A stretch of 47,878 nucleotides of DNA from Planctomycetota bacterium (GTDB lineage: Bacteria > Planctomycetota > Phycisphaerae > Tepidisphaerales > Tepidisphaeraceae): NCBI GenBank assembly GCA_026693085.1, contig JAPLNB010000310.1, forward strand, positions 1 through 47,878. The letters are read 5' to 3'. Below, piece by piece: positions 34,198 to 43,180 of the stretch. The notes beneath the pieces are model-generated. The model had not been told where the DNA came from. It was given only the letters and a program-made list of their open reading frames with translations, and made no database searches. Position 1 is the stretch's first letter. Each line of letters starts with the position of its first letter. A program made the translations under genes and the position numbers.

Positions 34198-35037
34198 ATG
34201 CCGTCATCACTTCGTGTATCCGGTGTCTTTGCTGTGGCTGTGTTGCTGTTCCCAACGCTGATGCTGGCGGCGGAATGGAAGCTTGTCTGGTCCGACGAGT
34301 TTGACTACCAAGGTCCGCCCGATCCGGCCAAGTGGGACTACGAAGAAGGTTTCGTCCGCAATAACGAAGCCCAATACTACACGCGCGACCGCAGGGAGAA
34401 TGCACGGGTGGAAGACGGCATGCTGGTCATCGAAGGGCGAAAAGAGAAGTTTGCCAACGCCCGCTACAGCGCGACTGCCACACGCGGTCCGAGCACCCGC
34501 CCATTCGCCGACTACACCGCCGCGAGTATCATCACCCGGAAGAAGGCGGACTGGACCTTCGGCCGCATCGAGGTGCGCGCCAAGCTGCCCCAGGGCCGGG
34601 GCGTATGGCCCGCCATCTGGATGCTCGGCACCAGTGGGGGCTGGCCCGCCGGCGGTGAGATCGACATCATGGAATTCGTCGGCCACACGCCCGATGTCGT
34701 TCACGCCACCGTTCACTTCCGAAAGGACGGCAAACATCTTTCCTCAGGCAACAGGGTCACCGTCGAGAAGCCCTTTGACGATTTCCACCTGTACGCCGTC
34801 GAGTGGTTCCCCGATCGGATGGACTTCTACTTCGACAAGCAGAAGTACCACATGTTCCCCATCAGCCGGGCCGACGACAACAATCAGAATCCCTTCCTCA
34901 AGCCGCAGTACCTCCTGATCAACCTGGCCCTGGGGGGCAGTTGGGGCGGCAAGATCGACGACAGCATCTTTCCTCAGAAGTTCCTCGTCGATTACGTCCG
35001 CGTCTACCAGCAGCAGGACGCGCCGCCCGGCAAGTAA
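34198..35037 (+). CDS. Secreted GH16 endo-beta-glucanase-like hydrolase
   Basis: A 279-residue enzyme with GAGGAGG nine bases before ATG 34198 and a signal peptide ending LMLAAE. The GH16 jelly roll is clear: LVWSDEFDYQGPPDPAKWDY, EAQYYTRDRRENARVEDGML, SIITRKKADWTFGRIEVRAK, LPQGRGVWPAIWMLG. The catalytic signature is GGEIDIMEFVG with nucleophile Glu154, assisting Asp156 and acid/base Glu159. It ends LVDYVRVYQQ. The length fits single-domain laminarinase/beta-1,3-glucanase-type GH16; exact specificity (laminarin, lichenan, porphyran) cannot be read from sequence by eye. It is divergent from the PQQ fusion gene and convergent with the following gene. Confidence 0.93.
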   Translation: MPSSLRVSGVFAVAVLLFPTLMLAAEWKLVWSDEFDYQGPPDPAKWDYEEGFVRNNEAQYYTRDRRENARVEDGMLVIEGRKEKFANARYSATATRGPSTRPFADYTAASIITRKKADWTFGRIEVRAKLPQGRGVWPAIWMLGTSGGWPAGGEIDIMEFVGHTPDVVHATVHFRKDGKHLSSGNRVTVEKPFDDFHLYAVEWFPDRMDFYFDKQKYHMFPISRADDNNQNPFLKPQYLLINLALGGSWGGKIDDSIFPQKFLVDYVRVYQQQDAPPGK

Positions 35038-35073
35038 GCGATTTCCCCCAACTACTGCTGGGTCTGGAACCGT

Positions 35074-36516
35074 TCAGCGAACGCGCTCGGCTGTGAAGCG
35101 CACGCGATAGACCCGATCGGATTCGTATTTCCCCGGCTGCGGCACCAGCACAAAATCGTCCGTTATCACCGGCTGCAGATCCTGCCCCTCCAGCAGCTTC
35201 GGGTTCTTCACCCGGTCCGGCAGAAACTGGACGATCGGCCGATGCCCTCGCTGCGAGCCGTTGATGTTCACCGGCTCAAACGTCTTGTCGGCCTTCCGCG
35301 GCCGGATCTCCAGCGTATACACCCCGTCCTTCTCAGTCAGCGACTGCTGCCATCTCAGTTCCCCCTTCGCCATCCGCGCCTCCCACGCCGGATCACCGTA
35401 AAACGCCACCACGTCCCGATCGAACAGCAAACCGACCCCATCATTCGCCCGAAGTTTCTCTACCGTGGCCGCATCGCTCAGCGCGATGGTGCCCCTGAAC
35501 ATCTCCCCCGCCTTGGGCTCCTGCTTCAGAAGGTCCGGAAAGTACTTCCCCAGGCGGTAGATCAGCGCATGGTCGTTCGCAAAGAACGCCTCCGCGAACG
35601 TGTACCGCCCCGGCTGCTCCACAAAATAGTCCAGGCATCCCCACCCCGCATACCCATACCAGCTCGGAACCGTATACCCGATCATCTGCTTCACGCCCAC
35701 GCTGTTCATCCACGCCAGCGCCATCGCGTCCGGCCCGTCAATGTGCCCCATCAGGCAATTCCCGATCGGCAGATACACCTTGGGATTGGCCGACTCGATC
35801 GGCCATCGTTTGCCCTGTGTATCCACCCCGGCCATCTTCCCGGCCTTCGACTGAAACGAGCCGTTGCGATACCGATACCCGATCTGCCAGTCTCGCTCCG
35901 TCGCGTGCCCGGACGTCACAAACAGATCGGCCTTATACTCGTTGAGCGTGTCCACCAGCGCCTTGGTGGTGTCGGCCGGGCCTTTCACCTGCTTCGGGGC
36001 TTCGGCCTTGTTCTTCTGCACCATGCGGTTCTGCGTCAGCTCGCAGTACCAGACCCCCTCCTCGCACATCTCGATCGCCACGTCCGTGCCCGCCGCGACC
36101 TTTCGCACGACCAGCGGCTCGGAATGCCGCGCGATTTCCATCGCATTGGGCGCGTCATACCCCGTCAGGATCCCCCAGAGGGTGTCGGTGTAGGGATCGT
36201 CGTCGAGCTGGCGCGTCAGGCGATGCACGTCCGTCACAAACTGCCGCGATGCCTCGGCGGGTGTCGCGACAAAACACGTGTACCGCGGCATCAGCTTCTG
36301 CAGGTCCGGCAACGCCTCCCGCACCCCGCCGGCATAGACCACCACACTGCCCCGGTGCTTCGCTTGCAATGCATCGACCACCAGCCGCCACGGTGCATCC
36401 GCTTGCGTCTTCTGCGAAACCACTATCGCGTAGTCCGCCGCCGCGGCGCACGCCGTCGCGCCCGCCATTAGCCCCGCTGCAATCCCCGCGATTGCCCGCT
36501 TGCTCAACGTAGCCAT
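35074..36516 (-). CDS. Exported clan CD-like (caspase/gingipain-type) putative cysteine peptidase
   Basis: Start placed at ATG 36516 (MATLSKRAIAGIAAGLMAGA), seven bases after GAGGAG; the long upstream extension overlaps the preceding gene and is Arg-rich noise. The 480-residue protein has a signal peptide ending near CAAAADY. Then come DALQAKHRGSVVVYAGG and DPYTDTLWGILTGYDAPNAM, the histidine motif LFVTSGHATERDW, and the cysteine motif YLPIGNCLMGHIDGPDAMA. The His-Gly-like and Gly-Asn-Cys spacing is that of clan CD peptidases (C25 gingipain/caspase fold), but I cannot assign a family. It follows the isomerase gene by 10 bases, probably co-transcribed. Confidence 0.65.
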   Translation of the reverse strand: MATLSKRAIAGIAAGLMAGATACAAAADYAIVVSQKTQADAPWRLVVDALQAKHRGSVVVYAGGVREALPDLQKLMPRYTCFVATPAEASRQFVTDVHRLTRQLDDDPYTDTLWGILTGYDAPNAMEIARHSEPLVVRKVAAGTDVAIEMCEEGVWYCELTQNRMVQKNKAEAPKQVKGPADTTKALVDTLNEYKADLFVTSGHATERDWQIGYRYRNGSFQSKAGKMAGVDTQGKRWPIESANPKVYLPIGNCLMGHIDGPDAMALAWMNSVGVKQMIGYTVPSWYGYAGWGCLDYFVEQPGRYTFAEAFFANDHALIYRLGKYFPDLLKQEPKAGEMFRGTIALSDAATVEKLRANDGVGLLFDRDVVAFYGDPAWEARMAKGELRWQQSLTEKDGVYTLEIRPRKADKTFEPVNINGSQRGHRPIVQFLPDRVKNPKLLEGQDLQPVITDDFVLVPQPGKYESDRVYRVRFTAERVR

Positions 36517-36526
36517 GTCCATCTCC

Positions 36527-38131
36527 TCACCCGGCCATCGCCTTATATGCCCGAATCGTCTCCGGAATCTCCGCGAACGGCTGATGCTCGATGATGATCG
36601 GCAGATCAGGCCTTCGCGTTCGCAGGAACTCGGCGTAAACCTTCTGCGGGAACACGCCCTTCCCAAATGCCGGCGTGTCGTTCTCCGCCCCGTCCTTCCC
36701 CACATCCTTCAAATGCGCGATTATGAACCGATGCTCAAATCGGCTCAGAAAATCCCGCGTCACCCGGTTCGCGACCGGCAGCAGATGGCTCGATAGGTAG
36801 TTGTAGGGGTCGAGCACCAACTGCAGATGCCGCGTTGGATATTTCTCAAACAGGCCGATCACCTGCCCCACGTGCTGCAGAATGTTGTTGACATACCCTT
36901 CCAGCGCCAGCACCGCCCCGTTCTTCTCGGCGACCGGCAGCAGACGGTCCATCGCGGCACAGAGCGCATCCCACGCCGGCTGGTCCCAGTTTTCTGGCGC
37001 TGCTGACCATTCGCTGTCGCGGTTCATGGTGCCCGTTTCCGTCGCCACCACGGGATTCACGAACGCCGGGGCAAGCTCCAGACATTTCACCAGATGATCC
37101 AAGTTGGCCTTGCGCTGTGCGGGATCGGCCGCCGTCACATTGCGATAGCCGCCCAGCCCGACCACGGTGGTTCCATTGTGCTCGAGCTTCTCGCTGTAGA
37201 CGGGCGCCTTCGCCGGGTCCTTGAGGCAATCATCCAGCAGGCCGCCCATCAATTGCACCGCCGATAAACCGAACTTGTGGAACGCCTCGATCATCGGATC
37301 GATCTGTCCGGCCTGGAAATCATTGGAAAACGCCCCAAACCGCGGCCAAGGCTCCTGGCTTTTCAATCCGGAAAACATCGTCCGCGCAAACGCAATGTCC
37401 CGCTGGTTCGTTACCCCGCCGGGCGTCTCCAGGACCATCCACCCGTCATACCCGATCTGGGCAAGTGCCTTCGCGGCCTCCGGGTAATTGACCCGCCCCA
37501 GCCCCGGCTGACAATCCCCTGGCGCGACGCGCGAATCCTTGATATGCACCTGCCGAATCAGTCTCCCCAGCCCGCGTATCTCCGTCGCCGTCTCCATCCC
37601 CCGCCATACGACGTTCGCCAGATCGAAATAGCACGCGAACGCCTCTGATCCGATCGCCGCCGCCATCTGGCGAATCCGCCCCGCCGGGAATGTTCCTTCA
37701 TAGCACAGCGCCGCTCCGTTGCTCGCCGCCAGCGGACACAATTCCTTGAACCCCGCGACCGCGCGATCAAAATGCGCCTGGGTCGGCAACTCTCCGCCAA
37801 AGAAAAATGGCAGGAGGATGACCGTTGCCCCGAACTCCGCGGCCCAGGCGATCGCCAGCCGAATATCATTCTTCGCCGCATCGGCAACGGCCTGGTCGTT
37901 GCTGCCGATTCCCCCGCCATTGTGCTCGACGAGACAGAGCGACGGCACGGCCAATCCCGTGCTCGTCGCGGCGGCTTTGAATCGCTTGGCGGTCGGCCCG
38001 TCGGCCCCTTCCTGGAGCGTTTTTCGCGGCAGGAATAATTCCACCCCCGCCAACCCCAGCCGCTTGGCATAAGCAAACGTCGCCTGCTCATCGTTACGCC
38101 GCACTACGTAGTCGCATGCACCGAGCTTCAT
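36527..38131 (-). CDS. Tandem fusion of two sugar-phosphate isomerase/epimerase (AP endonuclease 2-like) TIM barrels
   Basis: A 534-residue cytoplasmic protein; AGGAGG precedes ATG 38131. Residues 1-265 form one xylose-isomerase-like barrel: AYAKRLGLAGVELFLPR, ALCYEGTF, FDLANVV, IRQVHIKDSRVAPGD, DGWMVLETPGG. Residues 272-534 form a second: FHKFGLSAVQLMGG, GAVLALEGYVNNILQHVGQV, QLVLDPYNYLS, FIIAHLKDVGKDG, LPIIIEHQPF. Each half carries the metal-ligand pattern of the family (Glu, Asp, His, Glu). Single-barrel homologues are ~260-290 residues, so this is a two-domain fusion. Likely substrates are keto-sugars, consistent with sugar catabolism after polysaccharide breakdown. It is followed at once by the clan CD-like gene. 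Confidence 0.88.
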   Translation of the reverse strand: MKLGACDYVVRRNDEQATFAYAKRLGLAGVELFLPRKTLQEGADGPTAKRFKAAATSTGLAVPSLCLVEHNGGGIGSNDQAVADAAKNDIRLAIAWAAEFGATVILLPFFFGGELPTQAHFDRAVAGFKELCPLAASNGAALCYEGTFPAGRIRQMAAAIGSEAFACYFDLANVVWRGMETATEIRGLGRLIRQVHIKDSRVAPGDCQPGLGRVNYPEAAKALAQIGYDGWMVLETPGGVTNQRDIAFARTMFSGLKSQEPWPRFGAFSNDFQAGQIDPMIEAFHKFGLSAVQLMGGLLDDCLKDPAKAPVYSEKLEHNGTTVVGLGGYRNVTAADPAQRKANLDHLVKCLELAPAFVNPVVATETGTMNRDSEWSAAPENWDQPAWDALCAAMDRLLPVAEKNGAVLALEGYVNNILQHVGQVIGLFEKYPTRHLQLVLDPYNYLSSHLLPVANRVTRDFLSRFEHRFIIAHLKDVGKDGAENDTPAFGKGVFPQKVYAEFLRTRRPDLPIIIEHQPFAEIPETIRAYKAMAG

Positions 38132-38337
38132 TGGGCCTCCTTGAAGTGCTGAACTATTCTACCTGAGGCGCGACAACCAGACCACGGCCTCTGTCGCGGG
38201 CGTCACCCCGCGCCAGCAGCATGCGCAAGCCGGCGATTCCTATCCACCGGTCCAGCCTCGACATGACGACTGCTCGCACCGCCGCTCAGCCTGAAGTTAC
38301 ACGCCCCCAAATCCGGACGCAAACCCGCGGTGTCTTT

Positions 38338-38409
38338 TATACTGGAAATCTCCTCCGCTATAGTGTAAACTTCTTTCCGCTATACAAGACAATGGGTCTT
38401 TCATAGTGG
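38338..38409 (+). promoter_or_regulatory. Array of four TATA(C/G)TG-type repeats with ~21-bp spacing
   Basis: Four similar heptamer-plus motifs lie in the leader of the XRE-cupin gene: TATACTGGAAAT (38338), TATAGTGTAAAC (38359), TATACAAGACAA (38381) and CATAGTGGAGAA (38402). Steps are 21, 22 and 21 bp, i.e. two helical turns, so all copies face the same side of the DNA. The middle two share the preceding TCCGC. This suits a multi-site operator for the adjacent regulator, or overlapping -10 elements. The last copy merges with the ribosome binding site. Confidence 0.5.
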
Positions 38410-38418
38410 AGAACCCCA

Positions 38419-39012
38419 GTGCCGGCAAAAGCCAACACCACGACCGACCAGTCCATCGGGCATGTCCTCTGCAGCCGGGTCCGCGACCTTCGCCGAAAGC
38501 GAGGCTGGACGCTCGAGAAGCTTTCTGCTGCCTGCGGCGTCAGCCGATCCATGCTCTCCGAAATCGAACGTCAACGCGCCAACCCCACGCTGGTCGTCGC
38601 GTACCGCATTGCCCAGGCGTTCGGCATGTCGCTCGGCGAACTTGTCGAGACTCCCAACGCCACCCAGCGCATCGACATCATCCGCGCCGACGACCGGACC
38701 TTCCACTACCGCTCGGACCGCTACTGCCGCATCCGCACGCTCTCCCCGCTCCACCTTGAAAAATCGGTCGAATACTACGAAGTGGTCCTGCGCCCCGGCG
38801 GCGCACTGAAGAGCGCACCCCACTTCGAAGGGGCTCGCGAGTTGCTCACCGTCCAGGAAGGCTCCGTGCGCATTCGCTCGGCCGGTGATACTGCCGAACT
38901 GCACAAAGGCGACTCCGCCCACTACCCTGCCGACGTTCCCCACGCCATCGAAAACCCATCCTCCACCGACGCCGTCCTCTTTCTGGTCGTCACCTACTCC
39001 CGCGAGTCATGA
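38419..39012 (+). CDS. XRE-family regulator with C-terminal cupin sensor domain
   Basis: A 197-residue cytoplasmic DNA-binding protein starting with GTG 38419; GGAG lies seven bases upstream. Residues 17-72 are a Cro/CI-type helix-turn-helix (LRRKRGWTLEKLSAACGVSR, SMLSEIERQRANPTL). Residues ~115-190 are a cupin barrel (EVVLRPGGALKSAPHFEGA, ELLTVQEGSVRIRSAGDT, GDSAHYPADVPHAIENPSS) of the type that senses small ligands, often amino acids or polyamines. It heads a plus-strand cluster with the TRIC-type protein, tdh and kbl, so it is inferred to control threonine/glycine metabolism. The phased repeat array in its leader is a candidate autoregulatory operator. Confidence 0.92.
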   Translation: MPAKANTTTDQSIGHVLCSRVRDLRRKRGWTLEKLSAACGVSRSMLSEIERQRANPTLVVAYRIAQAFGMSLGELVETPNATQRIDIIRADDRTFHYRSDRYCRIRTLSPLHLEKSVEYYEVVLRPGGALKSAPHFEGARELLTVQEGSVRIRSAGDTAELHKGDSAHYPADVPHAIENPSSTDAVLFLVVTYSRES

Positions 39013-39697
39013 CCCATGGAACTCAGCCCGCAAACCGTTATCTACGCCATCGACCTGTTCGGCACGGCCAGCTTCGCCTTCTCCGGCGCACTCCGCGTCC
39101 TCGACAAACGTCCCGATTTCGTCGGGATGCTCATCCTCGCCAGCGCCACGGCCGTCGGCGGCTCCGTGCTCCGCGATGTCATTCTCAACCGCGACGTGAT
39201 GCTCCTGCGCGACTGGGGCTATCCGCTGGCCATCCTCTTCGCCACACTCATGACCTTCTTGTTCCCCGGTTCCGTTGCCCGCCGCCAAAGCATCTTCAAA
39301 TATTCCGACGCGATCGGCATCGGCATCTTCTCTGCCATCACCGCCTCCGTCGCCTGGTCGGCCACCCCAACGATCAACCCCCTGTCCATCCTTATGATCG
39401 CCTGCATCACGGGCTGTGCCGGCGGCGTCATTCGCGACCTGATGGCCGGGAAAACAACCCTCATTCTCTCGAACGAGCTCTACGTTACCCCGATCATTTT
39501 CGGTGCCGCGGGCCTGATGATCGTCCAGTCCCTCGGCGGCAGCACGCTGGCGGGTTTCTTCACCGCCATGCTCGTCGCCACCGGCATCCGCCTGCTGGCC
39601 ATCCGTTTCAACTGGCGGCTGCCCCGGCTGATCGATCACGAACAATTGTCCGACGAGACAACAAGCACACAGACCCTCATTGCAGATCGGAGTGCGC

Positions 39698-40738
<1,041 letters not shown>

Positions 40739-40782
40739 TAGAGTCCGCCCCGCAGACCGCTCACTCTGAAACGGAGGTCCCC

Positions 40783-41970
40783 ATGTTCTCCCAAGAAGTC
40801 GAACAACATCTCACCGCTCAACTCGACGAGATCAAATCCGCCGGCCTCTTCAAATCCGAGCGTATCCTCACCACGCCGCAGCAAGCCCGCGTCGGCACCC
40901 CCGACCGCGCCGGCCTGCTCAATATGTGCGCCAACAACTACCTGGGGCTGGCCAACCACCCCGCCGTCCTCGCCGCCGCCCACGAGGCTCTTGACCGCTG
41001 GGGCTACGGCATGGCCTCTGTCCGCTTCATCTGCGGCACTCAACAACTCCACAAGCAGCTCGAACAATCTCTGGCCACCTTCCTCGACACCGACGACACC
41101 ATCCTCTATTGCTCCTGCTGGGACGCCAACGGCGGCCTCTTTGAAACCATCCTTGGCCCCGAAGACGCCGTCATCTCCGACGAGCTGAATCACGCCTCCA
41201 TCATCGACGGCATCCGCCTCTGCAAAGCTCAGCGCCACCGCTACCACAACAACGACATGGCCGACCTCGAAGCCAGGCTACAGGAATCCAAAAACGCTCG
41301 TTTCAAGCTCATCGCCACCGATGGCGTATTCTCGATGGACGGCATCATCGCCAACCTCCCCGCCATCTGCGACCTGGCCGACAAATACCAGGCAATGGTC
41401 ATGGTCGATGACTCGCACGCCGTCGGCTTCATGGGCAAGACGGGCCGCGGCACACCCGAATACCACAACGTCTCCGGCCGAATCGATATCCTCACCGGCA
41501 CCCTTGGCAAAGCCCTCGGCGGCGGTTCGGGCGGGTACACCTCCGGCCGCGCTCCCATCATCCAAATGCTCCGCCAACGCTCGCGCCCCTATCTCTTCTC
41601 GAATTCTCTGCCGCCGCCCATCGTTGCCGCCTCGATCAAATCAATCGAGCTTCTCTCCGCCTCCAGCGATCTCCGCGACCGCCTCGAGTCCAACACCGCC
41701 TACTTCCGCTCTCGCATGACCGACGCCGGCTTCAACATCATCCCCGGCAGCCACGCCATTACCCCCATCATGCTCGGCGACGCTGCCCTGGCGACCCAGA
41801 TGGCCGACCGTATGCTCCAACTCGGCGTCTACGTCATCGGGTTCTCCTACCCCGTCGTCCCCCAAGGAAAGGCGCGCATCCGCACCCAGCTCTCGGCCGT
41901 TCACCAAACCGACGACCTGATCTTCGCCATCGAAGCCTTCAAAACCGCCAAACGCGAATTGGGCATCTGA
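40783..41970 (+). CDS. kbl: Glycine C-acetyltransferase (2-amino-3-ketobutyrate CoA ligase)
   Basis: A PLP enzyme of the alpha-oxoamine synthase family that cleaves 2-amino-3-ketobutyrate with CoA into glycine and acetyl-CoA. It has 395 residues, against about 398 in E. coli Kbl, and GGAGG six bases before ATG 40783. Motifs: [78 protein letters not shown] and the PLP-lysine stretch [28 protein letters not shown] distinguishes Kbl from BioF-type relatives. It completes the pathway begun by tdh. A GC-rich hairpin lies about 70 bp past the stop. Confidence 0.96.
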   Translation: MFSQEVEQHLTAQLDEIKSAGLFKSERILTTPQQARVGTPDRAGLLNMCANNYLGLANHPAVLAAAHEALDRWGYGMASVRFICGTQQLHKQLEQSLATFLDTDDTILYCSCWDANGGLFETILGPEDAVISDELNHASIIDGIRLCKAQRHRYHNNDMADLEARLQESKNARFKLIATDGVFSMDGIIANLPAICDLADKYQAMVMVDDSHAVGFMGKTGRGTPEYHNVSGRIDILTGTLGKALGGGSGGYTSGRAPIIQMLRQRSRPYLFSNSLPPPIVAASIKSIELLSASSDLRDRLESNTAYFRSRMTDAGFNIIPGSHAITPIMLGDAALATQMADRMLQLGVYVIGFSYPVVPQGKARIRTQLSAVHQTDDLIFAIEAFKTAKRELGI

Positions 41971-42038
41971 TCGCAGCAGGGAGGTGCCCTGGCAACATCA
42001 CCGCCTGCTTGCTGTACCTATTGCTGGCACCGTTCAGC

Positions 42039-42057
42039 CGCCGCTCGCAGAGCGGCG
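42039..42057 (+). terminator. GC-rich hairpin after kbl (weak terminator or 5'-UTR structure)
   Basis: CGCCGCT (42039-42045) pairs perfectly with AGCGGCG (42051-42057) around a CGCAG loop, and is followed by CTTCTATTTACT. The T-tract is poor. It sits between kbl and the O-methyltransferase and ends about 30 bases before that gene's ATG, so it could terminate the operon or shape the downstream leader. Confidence 0.35.
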
Positions 42058-42086
42058 TGGCTTCTATTTACTCTCGGGAGCTCACC

Positions 42087-42737
42087 ATGCGTCGCTTCAC
42101 TCTGACCTGGCTATCAGCATCAATCCTCGTCTTCGCGCTCTGTGCCTTCAATGCTCACTCACAAGACCAGGGAGCCAAAGTGTCCGACGAATTCCGCCGC
42201 GACTACATCAAGAACTTCAGAAAGCACGGCCTGAGCACCACCCCAGGCGACGCCATGTTCCTCCGCATCCTCGTCGAAAACGGCAAGCTCAAACGCGGTA
42301 TCGAAGTCGGCTGCGCCTTCGGCTTCGGCGCCATCAATATGGGCATCGCCTTCGAACGCAACGGTGGCCAGCTCATCAGCCTCGACATCGACCCTGAAAT
42401 GGTCAAGACCTCCCGCGACAGCATCCAAAAGATGGGCCTGGGAAAGACCTGCACCGTTATCGAAGGCGACGCCCTCAAAACCCTCCCTACCCTCGAAGGC
42501 GAGTTCGATTTCATCTTCATCGATGCCTTGAAGCGGGATTACCTGAAATACCTCAAGGCCGTCCTCCCCAAGATGAAGCCCGGCGCCCTCATCGTCGCCG
42601 ACAACGTCATCCAGAGCGCTCGCGAAATGAAGGACTACCTCGAATGGGTTCAAGACGATAAGGATTTCGACACGGTGATCGTTCGCTCCTCCATGGACAA
42701 GAACGACGGCATGGCGATCTCGTACAAGCTGAAATAG
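42087..42737 (+). CDS. O-methyltransferase-fold protein with signal peptide
   Basis: Start set at ATG 42087 (MRRFTLTWLSASILVFALCA), which follows CGGGAG and opens a typical signal peptide ending AHSQD. The mature ~190 residues are a class I SAM methyltransferase of the catechol/caffeoyl-CoA O-methyltransferase type: motif I in GIEVGCAFGFGAINMGIAFE, LISLDIDPEMVKTSRDSIQK, DFIFIDALKRDYLKYLKAVL, PGALIVADNVIQSAREMKDY. The Asp and DN metal-binding positions are kept, so it looks catalytically competent. Export of a SAM-dependent enzyme is puzzling, as SAM is cytoplasmic; a membrane-tethered cytoplasmic orientation is the alternative. It follows kbl by 116 bp on the same strand. Confidence 0.85.
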   Translation: MRRFTLTWLSASILVFALCAFNAHSQDQGAKVSDEFRRDYIKNFRKHGLSTTPGDAMFLRILVENGKLKRGIEVGCAFGFGAINMGIAFERNGGQLISLDIDPEMVKTSRDSIQKMGLGKTCTVIEGDALKTLPTLEGEFDFIFIDALKRDYLKYLKAVLPKMKPGALIVADNVIQSAREMKDYLEWVQDDKDFDTVIVRSSMDKNDGMAISYKLK

Positions 42738-42765
42738 GGGTCAGGGGTTAGGGGACAGGGGTCAG
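42737..42765 (+). repeat. G-rich inverted repeat, left arm
   Basis: Built of GGGGTCAGGGG and GGGGACAGGGG units. It is the inverted partner of 43146-43174 (26 of 29 positions match by eye). The arms flank the four-helix-bundle gene; this arm starts on the last base of the O-methyltransferase stop codon. Confidence 0.85.
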
Positions 42766-42777
42766 CAGGGAGTGCTG

Positions 42778-43143
42778 TTATGCCTGGCTGACCTTGCGAG
42801 CAAGCGACACGCACATCCTGCGTATCTCGGCGGCAAGATCAAGGATGACGGTCAAATCCGAGGATCTCAGATAGCCCGGCTCCACTGCCAGCAGGAGTTG
42901 GCTTTCGACCTCTGCCAGCGAGCCGCGAGCAATTGAGAGGTAGCTGCCAGACTCCCGCCCCTGACGCGCATGCCCCTCCGCGATATTCGACGATACCGAC
43001 ACAACCGCCCTCCGTACCTGAATTGTCAATCCAAACCGCTCATCCCCGGGAAACCCCCGCGTGGGCCGATACACCTCTTTGGCCAGCGCAATCGCCTTCT
43101 GCCAGACAACGAGGTCCCGAGAATCGCGAATCGTCTCCGCCAT
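42778..43143 (-). CDS. Four-helix bundle protein (23S rRNA intervening-sequence protein family)
   Basis: Start at ATG 43143 (MAETIRDSRDLVVWQKAIAL), directly inside the right inverted repeat; the longer frame to 43257 reads through the repeat and the sigma-factor gene. The 121-residue protein has the family signatures DLVVWQKAIALAKEVY, QVRRAVVSVSSNIAEGHARQ, SYLSIARGSLAEVESQLLLA and a fourth helix. The family (TIGR02436) is related to proteins encoded inside 23S rRNA intervening sequences and to Avd of diversity-generating retroelements; it binds nucleic acid through a basic surface. No rRNA, reverse transcriptase or template repeat is near. The gene is enclosed by 29-bp G-rich inverted repeats, suggesting insertion as a cassette between two convergent genes. 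Confidence 0.9.
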   Translation of the reverse strand: MAETIRDSRDLVVWQKAIALAKEVYRPTRGFPGDERFGLTIQVRRAVVSVSSNIAEGHARQGRESGSYLSIARGSLAEVESQLLLAVEPGYLRSSDLTVILDLAAEIRRMCVSLARKVSQA

Positions 43144-43145
43144 CT

Positions 43146-43174
43146 CTGACCCCTGACCCCTGTCCCCTGACCCC
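43146..43174 (-). repeat. G-rich inverted repeat, right arm
   Basis: Read on the minus strand it is GGGGTCAGGGGACAGGGG and so on, matching 42737-42765 in inverted orientation. It ends six bases before the stop codon of the sigma-factor gene and lies just upstream of the four-helix-bundle ATG, so it may also act as its leader. Confidence 0.85.
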
Positions 43175-43180
43175 TGCGCC

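Noticed and set aside
42778-43143. Diversity-generating retroelement (Avd-like protein)
   Set aside because: The protein shares the Avd fold family, but no reverse transcriptase, template repeat or variable repeat is visible nearby.
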